Positions 15,907-23,194 of a stretch of DNA of 38,285 nucleotides are shown here, piece after piece. Numbering within the stretch: the stretch's first letter is position 1; each line of letters opens with the position of its first letter. Under the pieces are notes generated by a model. That model was given only the letters and a program-made list of their open reading frames with translations. It made no database searches and had not been told where the DNA came from. Made by a program: the position numbers and the translations under genes. This DNA comes from Oscillospiraceae bacterium (lineage in GTDB: Bacteria; Bacillota; Clostridia; Oscillospirales; Acutalibacteraceae): assembly GCA_015065505.1 (NCBI GenBank), contig SVQE01000021.1:1-38285 (forward strand), given 5' to 3'.

Positions 15907-16119
15907 GTAGGGGCAATTCACAAATCGCCCGTCAACAATCAAAATTATTTTTGATTATATCGCTTTTTGCTGTGCAAAAAATATCGCTCACAAATATCTT
16001 TGTGAATATCGCATTGCGCATCGCGCAATATATCGCCGAACGAGAATGGTTCGTTTCATTCATCTGTTATTGAAACGGATATGTTGTCGCAACGGCGCGT
16101 CCGGGTGGTCGCGCCCTAC
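15907..16119. repeat. GTAGGG...CCCTAC element, copy 2, with embedded hairpin array A
   Basis: 213 bp bounded by GTAGGG (15907) and CCCTAC (ending 16119), with the shared core GTTCGTTTCATTCATCTGTT at 16049-16068 and a terminal GGCGCG...CGCGCC hairpin. Inserted between the left hairpin and the core (15937-16036) is a four-unit array. Each unit is a perfect hairpin with a 7-8 bp stem and a 3-4 nt loop, followed by an exact ATATCGC at 15957, 15981, 16006 and 16030. The stems are AATCAAAA, TTTTTGC, TCACAAA and ATTGCGC with their complements. The element lies upstream of glnA. Confidence 0.9.
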
Positions 16120-16144
16120 ACATTCGAAGCTCCGCCCCAATGTA

Positions 16145-17347
16145 TTAATTCAAATCAAGAAACTCCTCACTGATGTATTCTTTTGCGAGGTTTTCTGCAT
16201 ATTTAACAGATAAATCGTCCCTTGACTGCGAGTTTGCAAGCTCGCTTGTGTAATCGCTGAACTTATAAACTGTGAACTTATATTTGCCGCTTGGTCTGTT
16301 AAAGAAAGTAACAACGGGCGCAAGCTTTGCATTTGTTATCTGAATTTCACCGTCAACGCGTTCAACGGTTATTTCTGCCATACCGCCCACAAGCTCGTTT
16401 GCGTGCGCCTGGTGGCTTATGAAATTACCGAGTGAATAGTAAACAAGCATTTTCTTGCCGGTTTCTTCGTTTTTAACCCACTCAACGGGTTCAAGAACAT
16501 GGGGATGTGTTCCGATAACTATATCAACGCCGAGTTCTGAGAATATTTTAACATATTTCTTCTGCTGGGCATTTATGCCGTGGCTGTCCTCAGTTCCCCA
16601 GTGCGGGAAAACGATAACAACATCCGCATTCTTGCGAGCCTCGGTTACATCCTTTCTAACCTTATCTTCACGAAGAAGAGTAACGCTGTAATACTTATTC
16701 TCGGGAATTGAAATACCGTTTGTGCCGTATGTGTAGTTAAGAAGCGCAAAGGTTATGCCGTTCTTCTCGTAATAAGTTATTGCATTATAATCCTCTTCAC
16801 TGCCGTATGTTCCGATATGGGTTACCTCGGGATGCTTTGAAAAGAATTCAAGCTCTTTTTCAATACCTGCTGTTCTTTCAACATCCATTGAATGGTTTGT
16901 TGCACAGGTGAAAACATCAAAGCCTGCATCTATTGCAGCTTCGCCAACCTCCCACGGAGTGTTGAAGCAGGGATATCCCTTAAACGGAAAGCTGTCTCCG
17001 CCGAGCATTGTTTCCTGATTAATAACAGCAATATCGGCAGCCTTGATATACGGGCTGATATTTTCGTAAAACGCCTCGTAGTTCCTTGTTCCGTTGTCGT
17101 TCATACCTGCGGCAATAAGCGTATCGTGAATAAGGTTATCGCCAACTGCAACAATGGTAACCTTTGAGTCTTCAATCTTCTTCTCGGTTTCGGTAACCTC
17201 GGACTGAGTGAAGGTTGCACTCGGCGAGGCTTCATCCTTGTTTTTTGCAATCTTTCCCGAAATTGCAAGAGTGCTTACAACAAGCACAGCGGCAATAAGC
17301 GGAATTAAAACAGGAAGAAGGGTTTTAATATCTATCTTCTTTTTCAT
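16145..17347 (-). CDS. CapA/PGA_cap family membrane-anchored metallophosphatase-like protein
   Basis: 400 residues. An N-terminal membrane anchor (LLPVLIPLIAAVLVVSTLAI) places the rest outside the cell. The PGA_cap domain shows the usual order VAVGDNLIHDTLIA, INQETMLGG, CATNHSMD, FALLNYTYGTNG, VIVFPHWGTE, IGTHPHVLEPVEWV and YYSLGNFISHQ, with the His/Asp metal ligands present. CapA proteins take part in poly-gamma-glutamate capsule export or related envelope functions, but many clostridial homologues lack capBC, and none is seen here. It is therefore safer to call it a CapA-like envelope protein. A terminator separates it from the upstream zinc-ribbon gene. Confidence 0.88.
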   Translation of the reverse strand: MKKKIDIKTLLPVLIPLIAAVLVVSTLAISGKIAKNKDEASPSATFTQSEVTETEKKIEDSKVTIVAVGDNLIHDTLIAAGMNDNGTRNYEAFYENISPYIKAADIAVINQETMLGGDSFPFKGYPCFNTPWEVGEAAIDAGFDVFTCATNHSMDVERTAGIEKELEFFSKHPEVTHIGTYGSEEDYNAITYYEKNGITFALLNYTYGTNGISIPENKYYSVTLLREDKVRKDVTEARKNADVVIVFPHWGTEDSHGINAQQKKYVKIFSELGVDIVIGTHPHVLEPVEWVKNEETGKKMLVYYSLGNFISHQAHANELVGGMAEITVERVDGEIQITNAKLAPVVTFFNRPSGKYKFTVYKFSDYTSELANSQSRDDLSVKYAENLAKEYISEEFLDLN

Positions 17348-17368
17348 AATACACCTGATATAAAATTA

Positions 17369-17405
17369 GAGTTGAGAGCCGAAAGTTATATTCGGCTCTT
17401 AACTC
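17369..17405 (-). terminator. Terminator of the zinc-ribbon gene
   Basis: A 15-bp stem (17369-17383 with 17391-17405) containing one G-U pair and a 7-nt loop. It lies just past the stop at 17415 and is followed by TAATTTTATA on the minus strand. Confidence 0.8.
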
Positions 17406-17414
17406 TTGGCTTAA

Positions 17415-17822
17415 TTATTCGTCGTCCTCGTCTTCTTCGTATTCTACTTCGAATTCAAGTTCTTCACCGCAGTTGGGACATTCTATTGAATCGCCGCTTA
17501 AAACGGTGTCTTCGTCAACTGAAATGATTTCGCCGCAATTCGGGCATTCAACTTCGAAATCCTCGAAATCCTCATCATCCCAGTAATCATCGTCGTCATC
17601 ATCGTCATAGAAATCTTCTTCAAGCTCTGCAAGGTCCTCATCGATTGCATCAATGGTTTCACCCTGGAACTCAAGCTCATCATAAACCTCGTCAAATTCT
17701 TCGCTGAGGTTTTCAAGAACATCCAAAATTGCTTTGAAAACTTTTGTTTCCTTGCTGTTTTCGTCTAAATCAAGACCGTCGATTAAGCCTTTAAGATAGC
17801 CTAAGCTTTCGATAGTATTCAT
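17415..17822 (-). CDS. CD1247-type acidic protein with zinc ribbon
   Basis: 135 residues from the ATG at 17822, after AAAGGAG. The N-terminal part (MNTIESLGYLKGLIDGLDLD then VFKAILDVLENLSEEFDEV) matches the CD1247 N-terminal domain of Clostridia. A very acidic Asp/Glu linker follows, then a zinc ribbon with CPNCGEIIS and CPNCGEELEFEVEYEEDEDD. Function unknown. The gene commonly lies next to efp in Clostridia, as here; the family assignment is from memory of that neighbourhood and the N-terminal pattern. Confidence 0.75.
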   Translation of the reverse strand: MNTIESLGYLKGLIDGLDLDENSKETKVFKAILDVLENLSEEFDEVYDELEFQGETIDAIDEDLAELEEDFYDDDDDDDYWDDEDFEDFEVECPNCGEIISVDEDTVLSGDSIECPNCGEELEFEVEYEEDEDDE

Positions 17823-17844
17823 ATTTTTTCTCCTTTCAATCGAA

Positions 17845-17961
17845 GCAAGTTGCAAGCTGCAAGTACCGAGTTGCGAGTTTCAGGTTACTCGCTTCGCTCA
17901 AACAATTATTTATAGCCGTGCGCAGCACCCAATAACTCGGAGCTCGGGGCTCGGAACCCGA
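17845..17961. repeat. Two inverted heptamer arrays in the efp spacer
   Basis: The left array (17845-17886) has six 7-nt units of the GCAAGTT / CCGAGTT type. The right array (17934-17961) has four units of the AACTCGG / AGCTCGG type, which are reverse complements of the left class: AACTCGG is the inverse of CCGAGTT. About 47 bases lie between them. The same class is found at 18619 and 38178. Confidence 0.85.
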
Positions 17962-17968
17962 AACTTAT

Positions 17969-18526
17969 TTATGCTCTTTCCATATATTCGCAGGTTCTTG
18001 TGTCGATTCTTATCATATCGCCTTCGTTGATGAAAAGCGGAACACGAATCTCTGCGCCTGTTTCAACAGTTGCGGGCTTAAGAGTGTTTGTTGCTGTGTT
18101 GCCCTTAACGCCGGGTTCTGTGTGGGTTACTTCAAGAGTTACGAATGTCGGGGGCTCAACGCCGAAAACCTTGCCCTTATATGAAAGGATTTTGCAGATA
18201 TCGTTTTCCTTAACGAATCTGAAGTTATCGGGAAGGTCGCTTTCTGATACGGGAGTCATTTCAAAGGTTTCGTTATCCATGAAATAATAAAGTCCGTCAT
18301 CATTATATGAATATGCCATATCCTTTCTCTCTATGAAAGCTGTTGGATATTTTGCCGAAGGATTGTAGCTCTTTTCGGTTACTGCTCCGGTTATAACATT
18401 CTTTGTTTTAGTTCTTACAAAAGCTGCGCCCTTTCCGGGTTTTACATGCTGGAATTCAATAACCTGTAAAACGTTTCCGTCTTCCTCAAAGGTTACGCCG
18501 TTTCTGAAATCACCTGCTGAAATCAT
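17969..18526 (-). CDS. efp: Elongation factor P
   Basis: 185 residues, the standard length, from the ATG at 18526 eight bases after GGAGG. EF-P binds the ribosome between the P and E sites and relieves stalling at polyproline stretches. The KOW-like N-domain starts [20 protein letters not shown] and carries the functional loop KPGKGAAF with Lys32 at its tip. The OB domains follow, with [30 protein letters not shown] and [19 protein letters not shown] ending in [13 protein letters not shown]. Two proline-rich membrane proteins (8309, 19684) in this window are plausible clients. No EpmA or YmfI modification gene is in view. Its own promoter is at 18570-18598. Confidence 0.97.
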   Translation of the reverse strand: MISAGDFRNGVTFEEDGNVLQVIEFQHVKPGKGAAFVRTKTKNVITGAVTEKSYNPSAKYPTAFIERKDMAYSYNDDGLYYFMDNETFEMTPVSESDLPDNFRFVKENDICKILSYKGKVFGVEPPTFVTLEVTHTEPGVKGNTATNTLKPATVETGAEIRVPLFINEGDMIRIDTRTCEYMERA

Positions 18527-18569
18527 AATATTTTCCTCCATTGAATATGAATAATATTTTTACCGATAT

Positions 18570-18598
18570 ATTTTACTATATTTTAAATAATAAATCAA
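18570..18598 (-). promoter_or_regulatory. Promoter of efp
   Basis: On the minus strand TTGATT (18593-18598) and TAAAAT (18570-18575) are 17 bp apart, 43 bases upstream of the efp start. Confidence 0.6.
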
Positions 18599-18618
18599 GA
18601 GTTATTATTAATATAGTT

Positions 18619-18639
18619 GCAAGTTACAAGTTGCGAGTT
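18619..18639. repeat. Heptamer tandem repeat, GCAAGTT class
   Basis: Three units, GCAAGTT, ACAAGTT and GCGAGTT, directly touching the terminal inverted repeat of the element at 18641. Confidence 0.75.
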
Positions 18640-18640
18640 T

Positions 18641-18860
18641 CTCACACCTTCCCCTTGAGGGGAAGGTGGCGGCGAATACTTGGAGCCGACGGATGAGGTG
18701 TCTTTCGTCTTTGATTGCTTTAAGTAACTGTGCTGAAACATAAACACACCTCATCCACCGCAAGCGGTCCCCCTTTTGCTCGCCGCAGACGGCTAACCCC
18801 TTTGTCTGCTGCGCAGACATTTCCCCTGTCAAAGGGAATGCCTCAAGGGGAAGGTGTGAG
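18641..18860. repeat. CCTCATC-type palindromic element, longest copy
   Basis: 220 bp with perfect 20-bp terminal inverted repeats (18641-18660 and 18841-18860, starting CTCACACCTTCCCC). The right 114 bases differ from 33810-33924 at about two positions. There is no transposase, so it is non-autonomous (MITE-like). It occupies the position between aroQ and efp where many Firmicutes carry a pepP-type peptidase gene. Confidence 0.85.
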
Positions 18861-18868
18861 GTTTTAAA

Positions 18869-19303
18869 CTATACCTTATGAGCTAATAAATCGATTCCCA
18901 TTTTATATGATTCCTTGCCGAAGCCGGAAATCTGCTTGATGCAAACATCGGTTATAACAGAAATATGGCGGAAGCCCTCGCGCTTATGGATGTCGCTCAT
19001 ATGCACCTCAACAAACGGGGTGAACTCGTTAACACATTCAATCGCGTCACGGATTGCATATGAATAGTGGGTATAAGCGCCTGCGTTGATAACAACGCCG
19101 TCGTATTCATCCTTAGATTTATGAATAATATCTATCAATGCGCCTTCGTGGTTTGACTGATAGAAAAACATTTCAGCACCGATGCTTTCACCGTATTCTC
19201 TGAGGTAATTATTTATATCCTCAAGGGTTTCAGCGCCGTAAACATCCTTTTTTCTGATGCCCGTCATATTAAGATTAGGTCCATTTAAAACTAAAATTTT
19301 CAT
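18869..19303 (-). CDS. aroQ: 3-dehydroquinate dehydratase, type II
   Basis: 144 residues from the ATG at 19303 (an upstream ATG has no ribosome site). It dehydrates 3-dehydroquinate in the shikimate pathway as a cytoplasmic dodecamer. Key parts are NGPNLNMTGIRKKDVYG, with the flexible-lid Arg and the catalytic Tyr, then FYQSNHEGALID, VINAGAYTHYSYAIRDAIE (Asn and catalytic-region His), and VEVHMSDIHKREGFRHIS with the catalytic-side His. Length and motif order are normal. It is followed by the palindromic element and efp; in Bacillus subtilis yqhS-yqhT-efp a peptidase gene lies between them, which is missing here. Confidence 0.93.
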   Translation of the reverse strand: MKILVLNGPNLNMTGIRKKDVYGAETLEDINNYLREYGESIGAEMFFYQSNHEGALIDIIHKSKDEYDGVVINAGAYTHYSYAIRDAIECVNEFTPFVEVHMSDIHKREGFRHISVITDVCIKQISGFGKESYKMGIDLLAHKV

Positions 19304-19333
19304 AATAATCACCATATATTAATCATTGTATAT

Positions 19334-19362
19334 ATAATAAAAGATAACTGTCTATAAGTCAA
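19334..19362 (-). promoter_or_regulatory. Promoter of aroQ
   Basis: On the minus strand TTGACT (19357-19362) and TATTAT (19334-19339) with a 17-bp spacer, about 30 bases upstream of the start codon. Confidence 0.65.
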
Positions 19363-19378
19363 TACGCACAAAAAGAAA

Positions 19379-19677
19379 TCCGCATAACGGGTGGGCGATT
19401 TAGGGATTTAATAGATTTTGAAATGCTCTTTTCCGCTATAACAGCTTCAAAACAAGGGTTAAGGCGCCAGCCTTAACCCTTGTTTGTTCATTGTTCTAAC
19501 GAAAAATACCTATTTCAAAATTGCTTTGCACCTAAAAATAGCAGATTTTTGTGAAAGACAAGGCAAAAAGCACAGGAATAATTTGTTTATTCCGAGCATT
19601 TTTAACGCAGTATTTCGCTAAAAGATGCATTTTTAGGCTATCAAATCCCTAAGTTGCCCACCCTAACGGTATGCGGA
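19379..19677. mobile_element. 299-bp MITE-like element
   Basis: Imperfect terminal inverted repeats of about 36-40 nt: the left end starts TCCGCATAAC at 19379 and the right end finishes GGTATGCGGA at 19677. Both contain GGGTGGGC and TAGGGATTT blocks. Inside is a perfect 16-bp hairpin (19450-19465 with 19470-19485, loop GCCA). No convincing open frame. It fills most of the 380-bp gap between the aroQ start and the zinc-ribbon gene. A target-site duplication could not be fixed because the ends are uncertain. Confidence 0.65.
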
Positions 19678-19683
19678 AGATTT

Positions 19684-20286
19684 TTAATACATTTCGCTAA
19701 AAGCAACCAAGCCGACAATAAATACGAAATAAAGTATGATGCCGATAATTTCAAGCACAATAAACACGCCTGAAAGAATTGCGCCTATTTTGCAAAGCTT
19801 TTTGTTTTCCGGCTTTTTACAGCTGCTGTTTCCGACTAAACCGATAATTAAACCGATAAGTCTCATTCCGGGAATGCATCCAAAAACAATTGATAAAATT
19901 CCGAGTGCGCTGCTTTCATTATCAGGAACCGGACGAACCGGCGGATTATACTGCGGCTGATATTGAGGCTGCGGCAGAGGCTGCTGATACTGAGGTTGCT
20001 GATATTGAGGCTGCTGATACTGGGGCTGGAACTGAGGTTCCGGCTGATAGTATTCAGGCTGCGGCTCAGCATACTGCGGCTCAGGCTGATAATAATCAGG
20101 CTCGGGCTGCGACTCTGCATACTTAGGCTCGGGTTGTTCTTCAACCTCGGGCTGCGGTTCGGGTTCTGTCAGAACAGTTGTTTCATCATAGGACTGTTCC
20201 TCCTGAACATCATCAATCTTTGCTCCGCAAAGAGGGCAAAATTTATCATCATTGGTTATCTCTGCTCCGCAAACTGGACAATTCAT
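19684..20286 (-). CDS. Zinc-ribbon, Pro/Gln-rich membrane protein
   Basis: 200 residues from the ATG at 20286, eight bases after AGGAG. The N-terminal zinc ribbon is MNCPVCGAEITNDDKFCPLC (two CxxC pairs). A long Pro/Glu/Gln/Tyr linker has repeated YQPEPQYAEPQPE and QYQQPQYQQPQYQQP units (about residues 45-120). The C-terminal DUF4190-like region has two membrane segments, LGILSIVFGCIPGMRLIGL and SGVFIVLEIIGIILYFVFIV. Function unknown; such proteins occur widely in gut Clostridia. The polyproline-rich linker resembles that of the SHOCT protein at 8309. Confidence 0.75.
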   Translation of the reverse strand: MNCPVCGAEITNDDKFCPLCGAKIDDVQEEQSYDETTVLTEPEPQPEVEEQPEPKYAESQPEPDYYQPEPQYAEPQPEYYQPEPQFQPQYQQPQYQQPQYQQPLPQPQYQPQYNPPVRPVPDNESSALGILSIVFGCIPGMRLIGLIIGLVGNSSCKKPENKKLCKIGAILSGVFIVLEIIGIILYFVFIVGLVAFSEMY

Positions 20287-20382
20287 AAACATATCTCCTT
20301 TTTTCAAACTACTGGATATTATAACATATATATAAATTTAAAGTCAACAAAATTAATATTTAATACACACAAAAGCTGAATT

Positions 20383-21147
20383 TTATAAAAACAGCTTTTT
20401 TGCATTCTGATTTGTTATATCAAGAATCTCCTGCGCGCTCATTCCCAAAACCTCTCCGATTCTTTCGGCAATAAAAGGAATAAGCGATGAATCGTTTCGC
20501 TTTCCCCTGTTCGGCACAGGCGCAAGATAGGGGCAATCGGTTTCAATCAATAGCCTTTCGAGCGGTATTTCCTTAACAACCTCAAGGCTTTTTCTTGCAT
20601 TTTTGAAGGTAACAACCCCGTTCATTCCTATATACATTCCGAGCTTTATTATCTCCTTTGCCATTTCGGCAGAGCCCGAAAAGCAGTGCATAACGCCCTT
20701 TGGCTTATATTCCTTGAGCAGCTCAAGCGAATCGCCGTGCGCTTCTCTGTCGTGTACTATAACAGGAAGATTCAGCTCGTTTGCAAGCTCCATCTGTGCG
20801 ACAAAGAATTTCTTTTGCACCTCTTTTGTTGAGCTCATCCAGTGGTAATCAAGACCGATTTCACCGATTGCAACGCATTTTTCGTCAGCTGCAAGGCGTA
20901 TTATTTCGCTTAAATCATCAAGAGAAAAGCCTTCAAGATTTTCGGGATGAAAGCCTGCTGCAAAATACATATATTCATATTTATGAGCAAGTGCCTGATT
21001 GGCTTTGCTTGACGATAAATCACATCCGCAGCTTATGATGTTTGTTATCCCCTTCTCCTCAAGAGAAGATAAGAGCAGTTCTCTGTCTGCATCGAACTGC
21101 TCGTCATCATAGTGGCTATGTGTATCAAAAATGTTTGAATAATTCAT
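20383..21147 (-). CDS. TatD family metal-dependent DNase
   Basis: 254 residues, the full family length. TatD proteins are TIM-barrel nucleases (3'-5' exonuclease or DNA-repair-related). The ligands are visible in order: DTHSHYDDEQFD (HxH), IGEIGLDYHW (Glu), VIVHDREAHGD (His), GVMHCFSGS (His) and IETDCPYLAP (Asp). The start ATG at 21147 has only a distant GAGGGG, part of the palindromic element just upstream. It lies 69 bp after metG on the same strand, the common metG-tatD (yabD) order of Firmicutes, so the two are probably cotranscribed. Confidence 0.92.
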   Translation of the reverse strand: MNYSNIFDTHSHYDDEQFDADRELLLSSLEEKGITNIISCGCDLSSSKANQALAHKYEYMYFAAGFHPENLEGFSLDDLSEIIRLAADEKCVAIGEIGLDYHWMSSTKEVQKKFFVAQMELANELNLPVIVHDREAHGDSLELLKEYKPKGVMHCFSGSAEMAKEIIKLGMYIGMNGVVTFKNARKSLEVVKEIPLERLLIETDCPYLAPVPNRGKRNDSSLIPFIAERIGEVLGMSAQEILDITNQNAKKLFL

Positions 21148-21160
21148 AATAATGTTTTAC

Positions 21161-21208
21161 CCCTCATCAGTCAGCTTACGCTGACAGCTTCCCCCCAGGG
21201 GGAAGCCT
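21161..21208. repeat. Truncated CCTCATC-type element
   Basis: It contains CCCTCATCAGTCAGC, a hairpin GTCAGC...GCTGAC and the arms GCTTCCCCC/GGGGGAAGC. It fills the metG-tatD spacer. Only one end of the larger element is present. Confidence 0.75.
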
Positions 21209-21216
21209 TGATAGGT

Positions 21217-23154
21217 TTATCTGATTTTAGTGCCTTCGGGCATATCAACAAAAATAACCTTAACATCGTTTTCGCCGATATCGCCTGCAAGAAGCATTCC
21301 CTGAGAAAGCTCTCCGCAGAGCTTAGCCGGCTTAAGGTTTGCAACAATGATAACGTTTTTGCCTATTAAATCCTCGGGCTTATACCACGGCGCAATACCC
21401 GAAACAATCTGTCTCGGCTTGCCGCTGCCGTCGTCAACGCTGAGTTTAAGAAGCTTCTTAGCCCTTTTAATCGGCTCGCAATCCTTAATCTTTGCAACTT
21501 TGAGCTTAACCTTTGCAAAATCGTCTATGGAAATCTCGGCAACTCCCTCAATCTCCTTAGGCTTTGCAGCGGCAGCCTCTTTTGCGGCTTCCTCCTGCTG
21601 CTTTGCAATTTCTTCAAGGGTTTTCTGAGCGTCTATTCTGTTGAAAAGCGGAACGGGCTCGTTTACGCACTTACCTGCCTCGAGTGCTCCGAAGGAGGAA
21701 AGTGAATCATAGCTCTTTTTATCACTGCCAATCTGAGCAAAAATCTTTTCGCTTGTTTCGGGCATATAGGGTGAAAGAAGAACTGCAAGGAAACGGATTC
21801 CCTCAAGAAGATTATATAAAACAGTTCCGAGTCTTTCTTTTTTGCTTTCGTCCTTTGCAAGCGCCCAGGGCATTGTTTCATCAATATATTTGTTGCATCT
21901 CTTTGCAAGATTTAATACTGCCTCAACAGAATCAGACATTCTGTAGGAGGTTATGCATTTTTCAACCTTGCCGACTGTTTCAAGTGCAAGGGTTTTAAGC
22001 TCATCATCAACGCTCTCTGCAGCACACGGACTCTGAATAACTCCGCCGAAATACTTTTTCTGCATTGCAACGGTTCTGTTAACAAGGTTTCCGATTGTGT
22101 TTGCAAGGTCTGAATTATATCTTTCAATGATGGTTTCGTATGAAATTGAGCCGTCGTTTGTGTAGGGCATTTCGGAAAGAAGATAATATCTGACAGCGTC
22201 AACGCCGAGAAGATTAACAAGGTCGTCCGCATAGATAATATTGCCCTTTGACTTGCTCATTTTATCCTCGCCGAAAAGCAGCCACGGATGACCGAAAACC
22301 TGCTTGGGAAGCGGCTCACCGAGAGCCATAAGCATAATCGGCCAGTAAATCGTGTGGAAACGAACAATATCCTTGCCTATGATATGAACATCGGCAGGCC
22401 AGTATTTTTTATATAAATCAGAGCTTCCGTCGGGGTCATAGCCGATAGCGGTTATATAGTTGGAAAGCGCATCAATCCATACATAAACAACATGGTCGGG
22501 GTCGAAATCAACGGGAATTCCCCATTTGAAAGAGGTTCTTGAAACGCATAAATCCTGAAGTCCGGGTTTAATGAAGTTGTTAAGCATCTCTTTCTTTCTG
22601 AGCTCGGGATAAATGAAGTCCTCATTGCTTTCAATGAACTCCTCAAGCTGCTTCTGATATTTTGAAAGACGCAGGAAATAAGCCTCCTCTTTCGCAGGCT
22701 TAACCTTTCCGCCGCAGTCGGGGCATTTGCCGTCAACAAGCTGACTTTCGGTCCAGAAGCTTTCACAAGGAGTGCAATATAAACCTTCATATTCGCCCTT
22801 ATAGATATCATCCTGCTCATAGAGCTTTTTGAATATCTTCTGAATAACCCTCATATGGTCGGGGTCGGTTGTTCTTATGAATTTATCGTAGCTTGTGTTA
22901 AGAAGGTCGCATATATCCCTTATTTCGCCTGCAACCTTATCAACATACTGCTGCGGCTCAACACCTGCTGCCTTTGCATATTCCTCTATCTTAACGCCGT
23001 GCTCATCGGTTCCGGTAAGGAAGAAAACATCCTTGCCCTGCATTCTTTTATACCTTGCAATAGCATCGGTTAAAACAATTTCATAGCTGTTTCCGATATG
23101 GGGCTTTCTTGAAGTATATGCTATGGCGGTTGTTATATAAAACTTATCTGACAT
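21217..23154 (-). CDS. metG: Methionyl-tRNA synthetase
   Basis: 645 residues, including the fused C-terminal tRNA-binding domain. It charges tRNA-Met in the cytoplasm. The HIGH-type motif is PHIGNSYE near residue 18. The zinc knuckle is CTPCESFW...CPDCGGKV, and the KMSKS loop is EDKMSKSKGN near 310. The anticodon-binding helical domain follows. The C-terminal EMAPII/OB domain starts ISIDDFAKVKLKVAKIKDCE and has GIAPWYKPEDLIGKNVI. The start ATG follows GGAGATGATAAA. It precedes tatD. Upstream is a 452-bp spacer filled with repeats. Confidence 0.97.
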   Translation of the reverse strand: MSDKFYITTAIAYTSRKPHIGNSYEIVLTDAIARYKRMQGKDVFFLTGTDEHGVKIEEYAKAAGVEPQQYVDKVAGEIRDICDLLNTSYDKFIRTTDPDHMRVIQKIFKKLYEQDDIYKGEYEGLYCTPCESFWTESQLVDGKCPDCGGKVKPAKEEAYFLRLSKYQKQLEEFIESNEDFIYPELRKKEMLNNFIKPGLQDLCVSRTSFKWGIPVDFDPDHVVYVWIDALSNYITAIGYDPDGSSDLYKKYWPADVHIIGKDIVRFHTIYWPIMLMALGEPLPKQVFGHPWLLFGEDKMSKSKGNIIYADDLVNLLGVDAVRYYLLSEMPYTNDGSISYETIIERYNSDLANTIGNLVNRTVAMQKKYFGGVIQSPCAAESVDDELKTLALETVGKVEKCITSYRMSDSVEAVLNLAKRCNKYIDETMPWALAKDESKKERLGTVLYNLLEGIRFLAVLLSPYMPETSEKIFAQIGSDKKSYDSLSSFGALEAGKCVNEPVPLFNRIDAQKTLEEIAKQQEEAAKEAAAAKPKEIEGVAEISIDDFAKVKLKVAKIKDCEPIKRAKKLLKLSVDDGSGKPRQIVSGIAPWYKPEDLIGKNVIIVANLKPAKLCGELSQGMLLAGDIGENDVKVIFVDMPEGTKIR

Positions 23155-23173
23155 TTTATCATCTCCAATTATT

Positions 23174-23194
23174 GAATTACGAGTTACGAATGAC
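23174..23194. repeat. Heptamer array, inverted AATTCGT class
   Basis: Three 7-nt units: GAATTAC, GAGTTAC and GAATGAC. They equal the reverse complement of the AATTCGT/AACTCGT units at 23567, so the two arrays bracket the repeats between them. Confidence 0.65.

Noticed and set aside
18608-18832. Possible small gene between aroQ and efp
   Set aside because: It is a translation of the palindromic element; similar frames in the copy at 33741 are equally repeat-derived.
19450-19485. Stand-alone terminator of an upstream gene
   Set aside because: The stem is strong but has no clear T-tract, and it lies inside an element with matching inverted ends.
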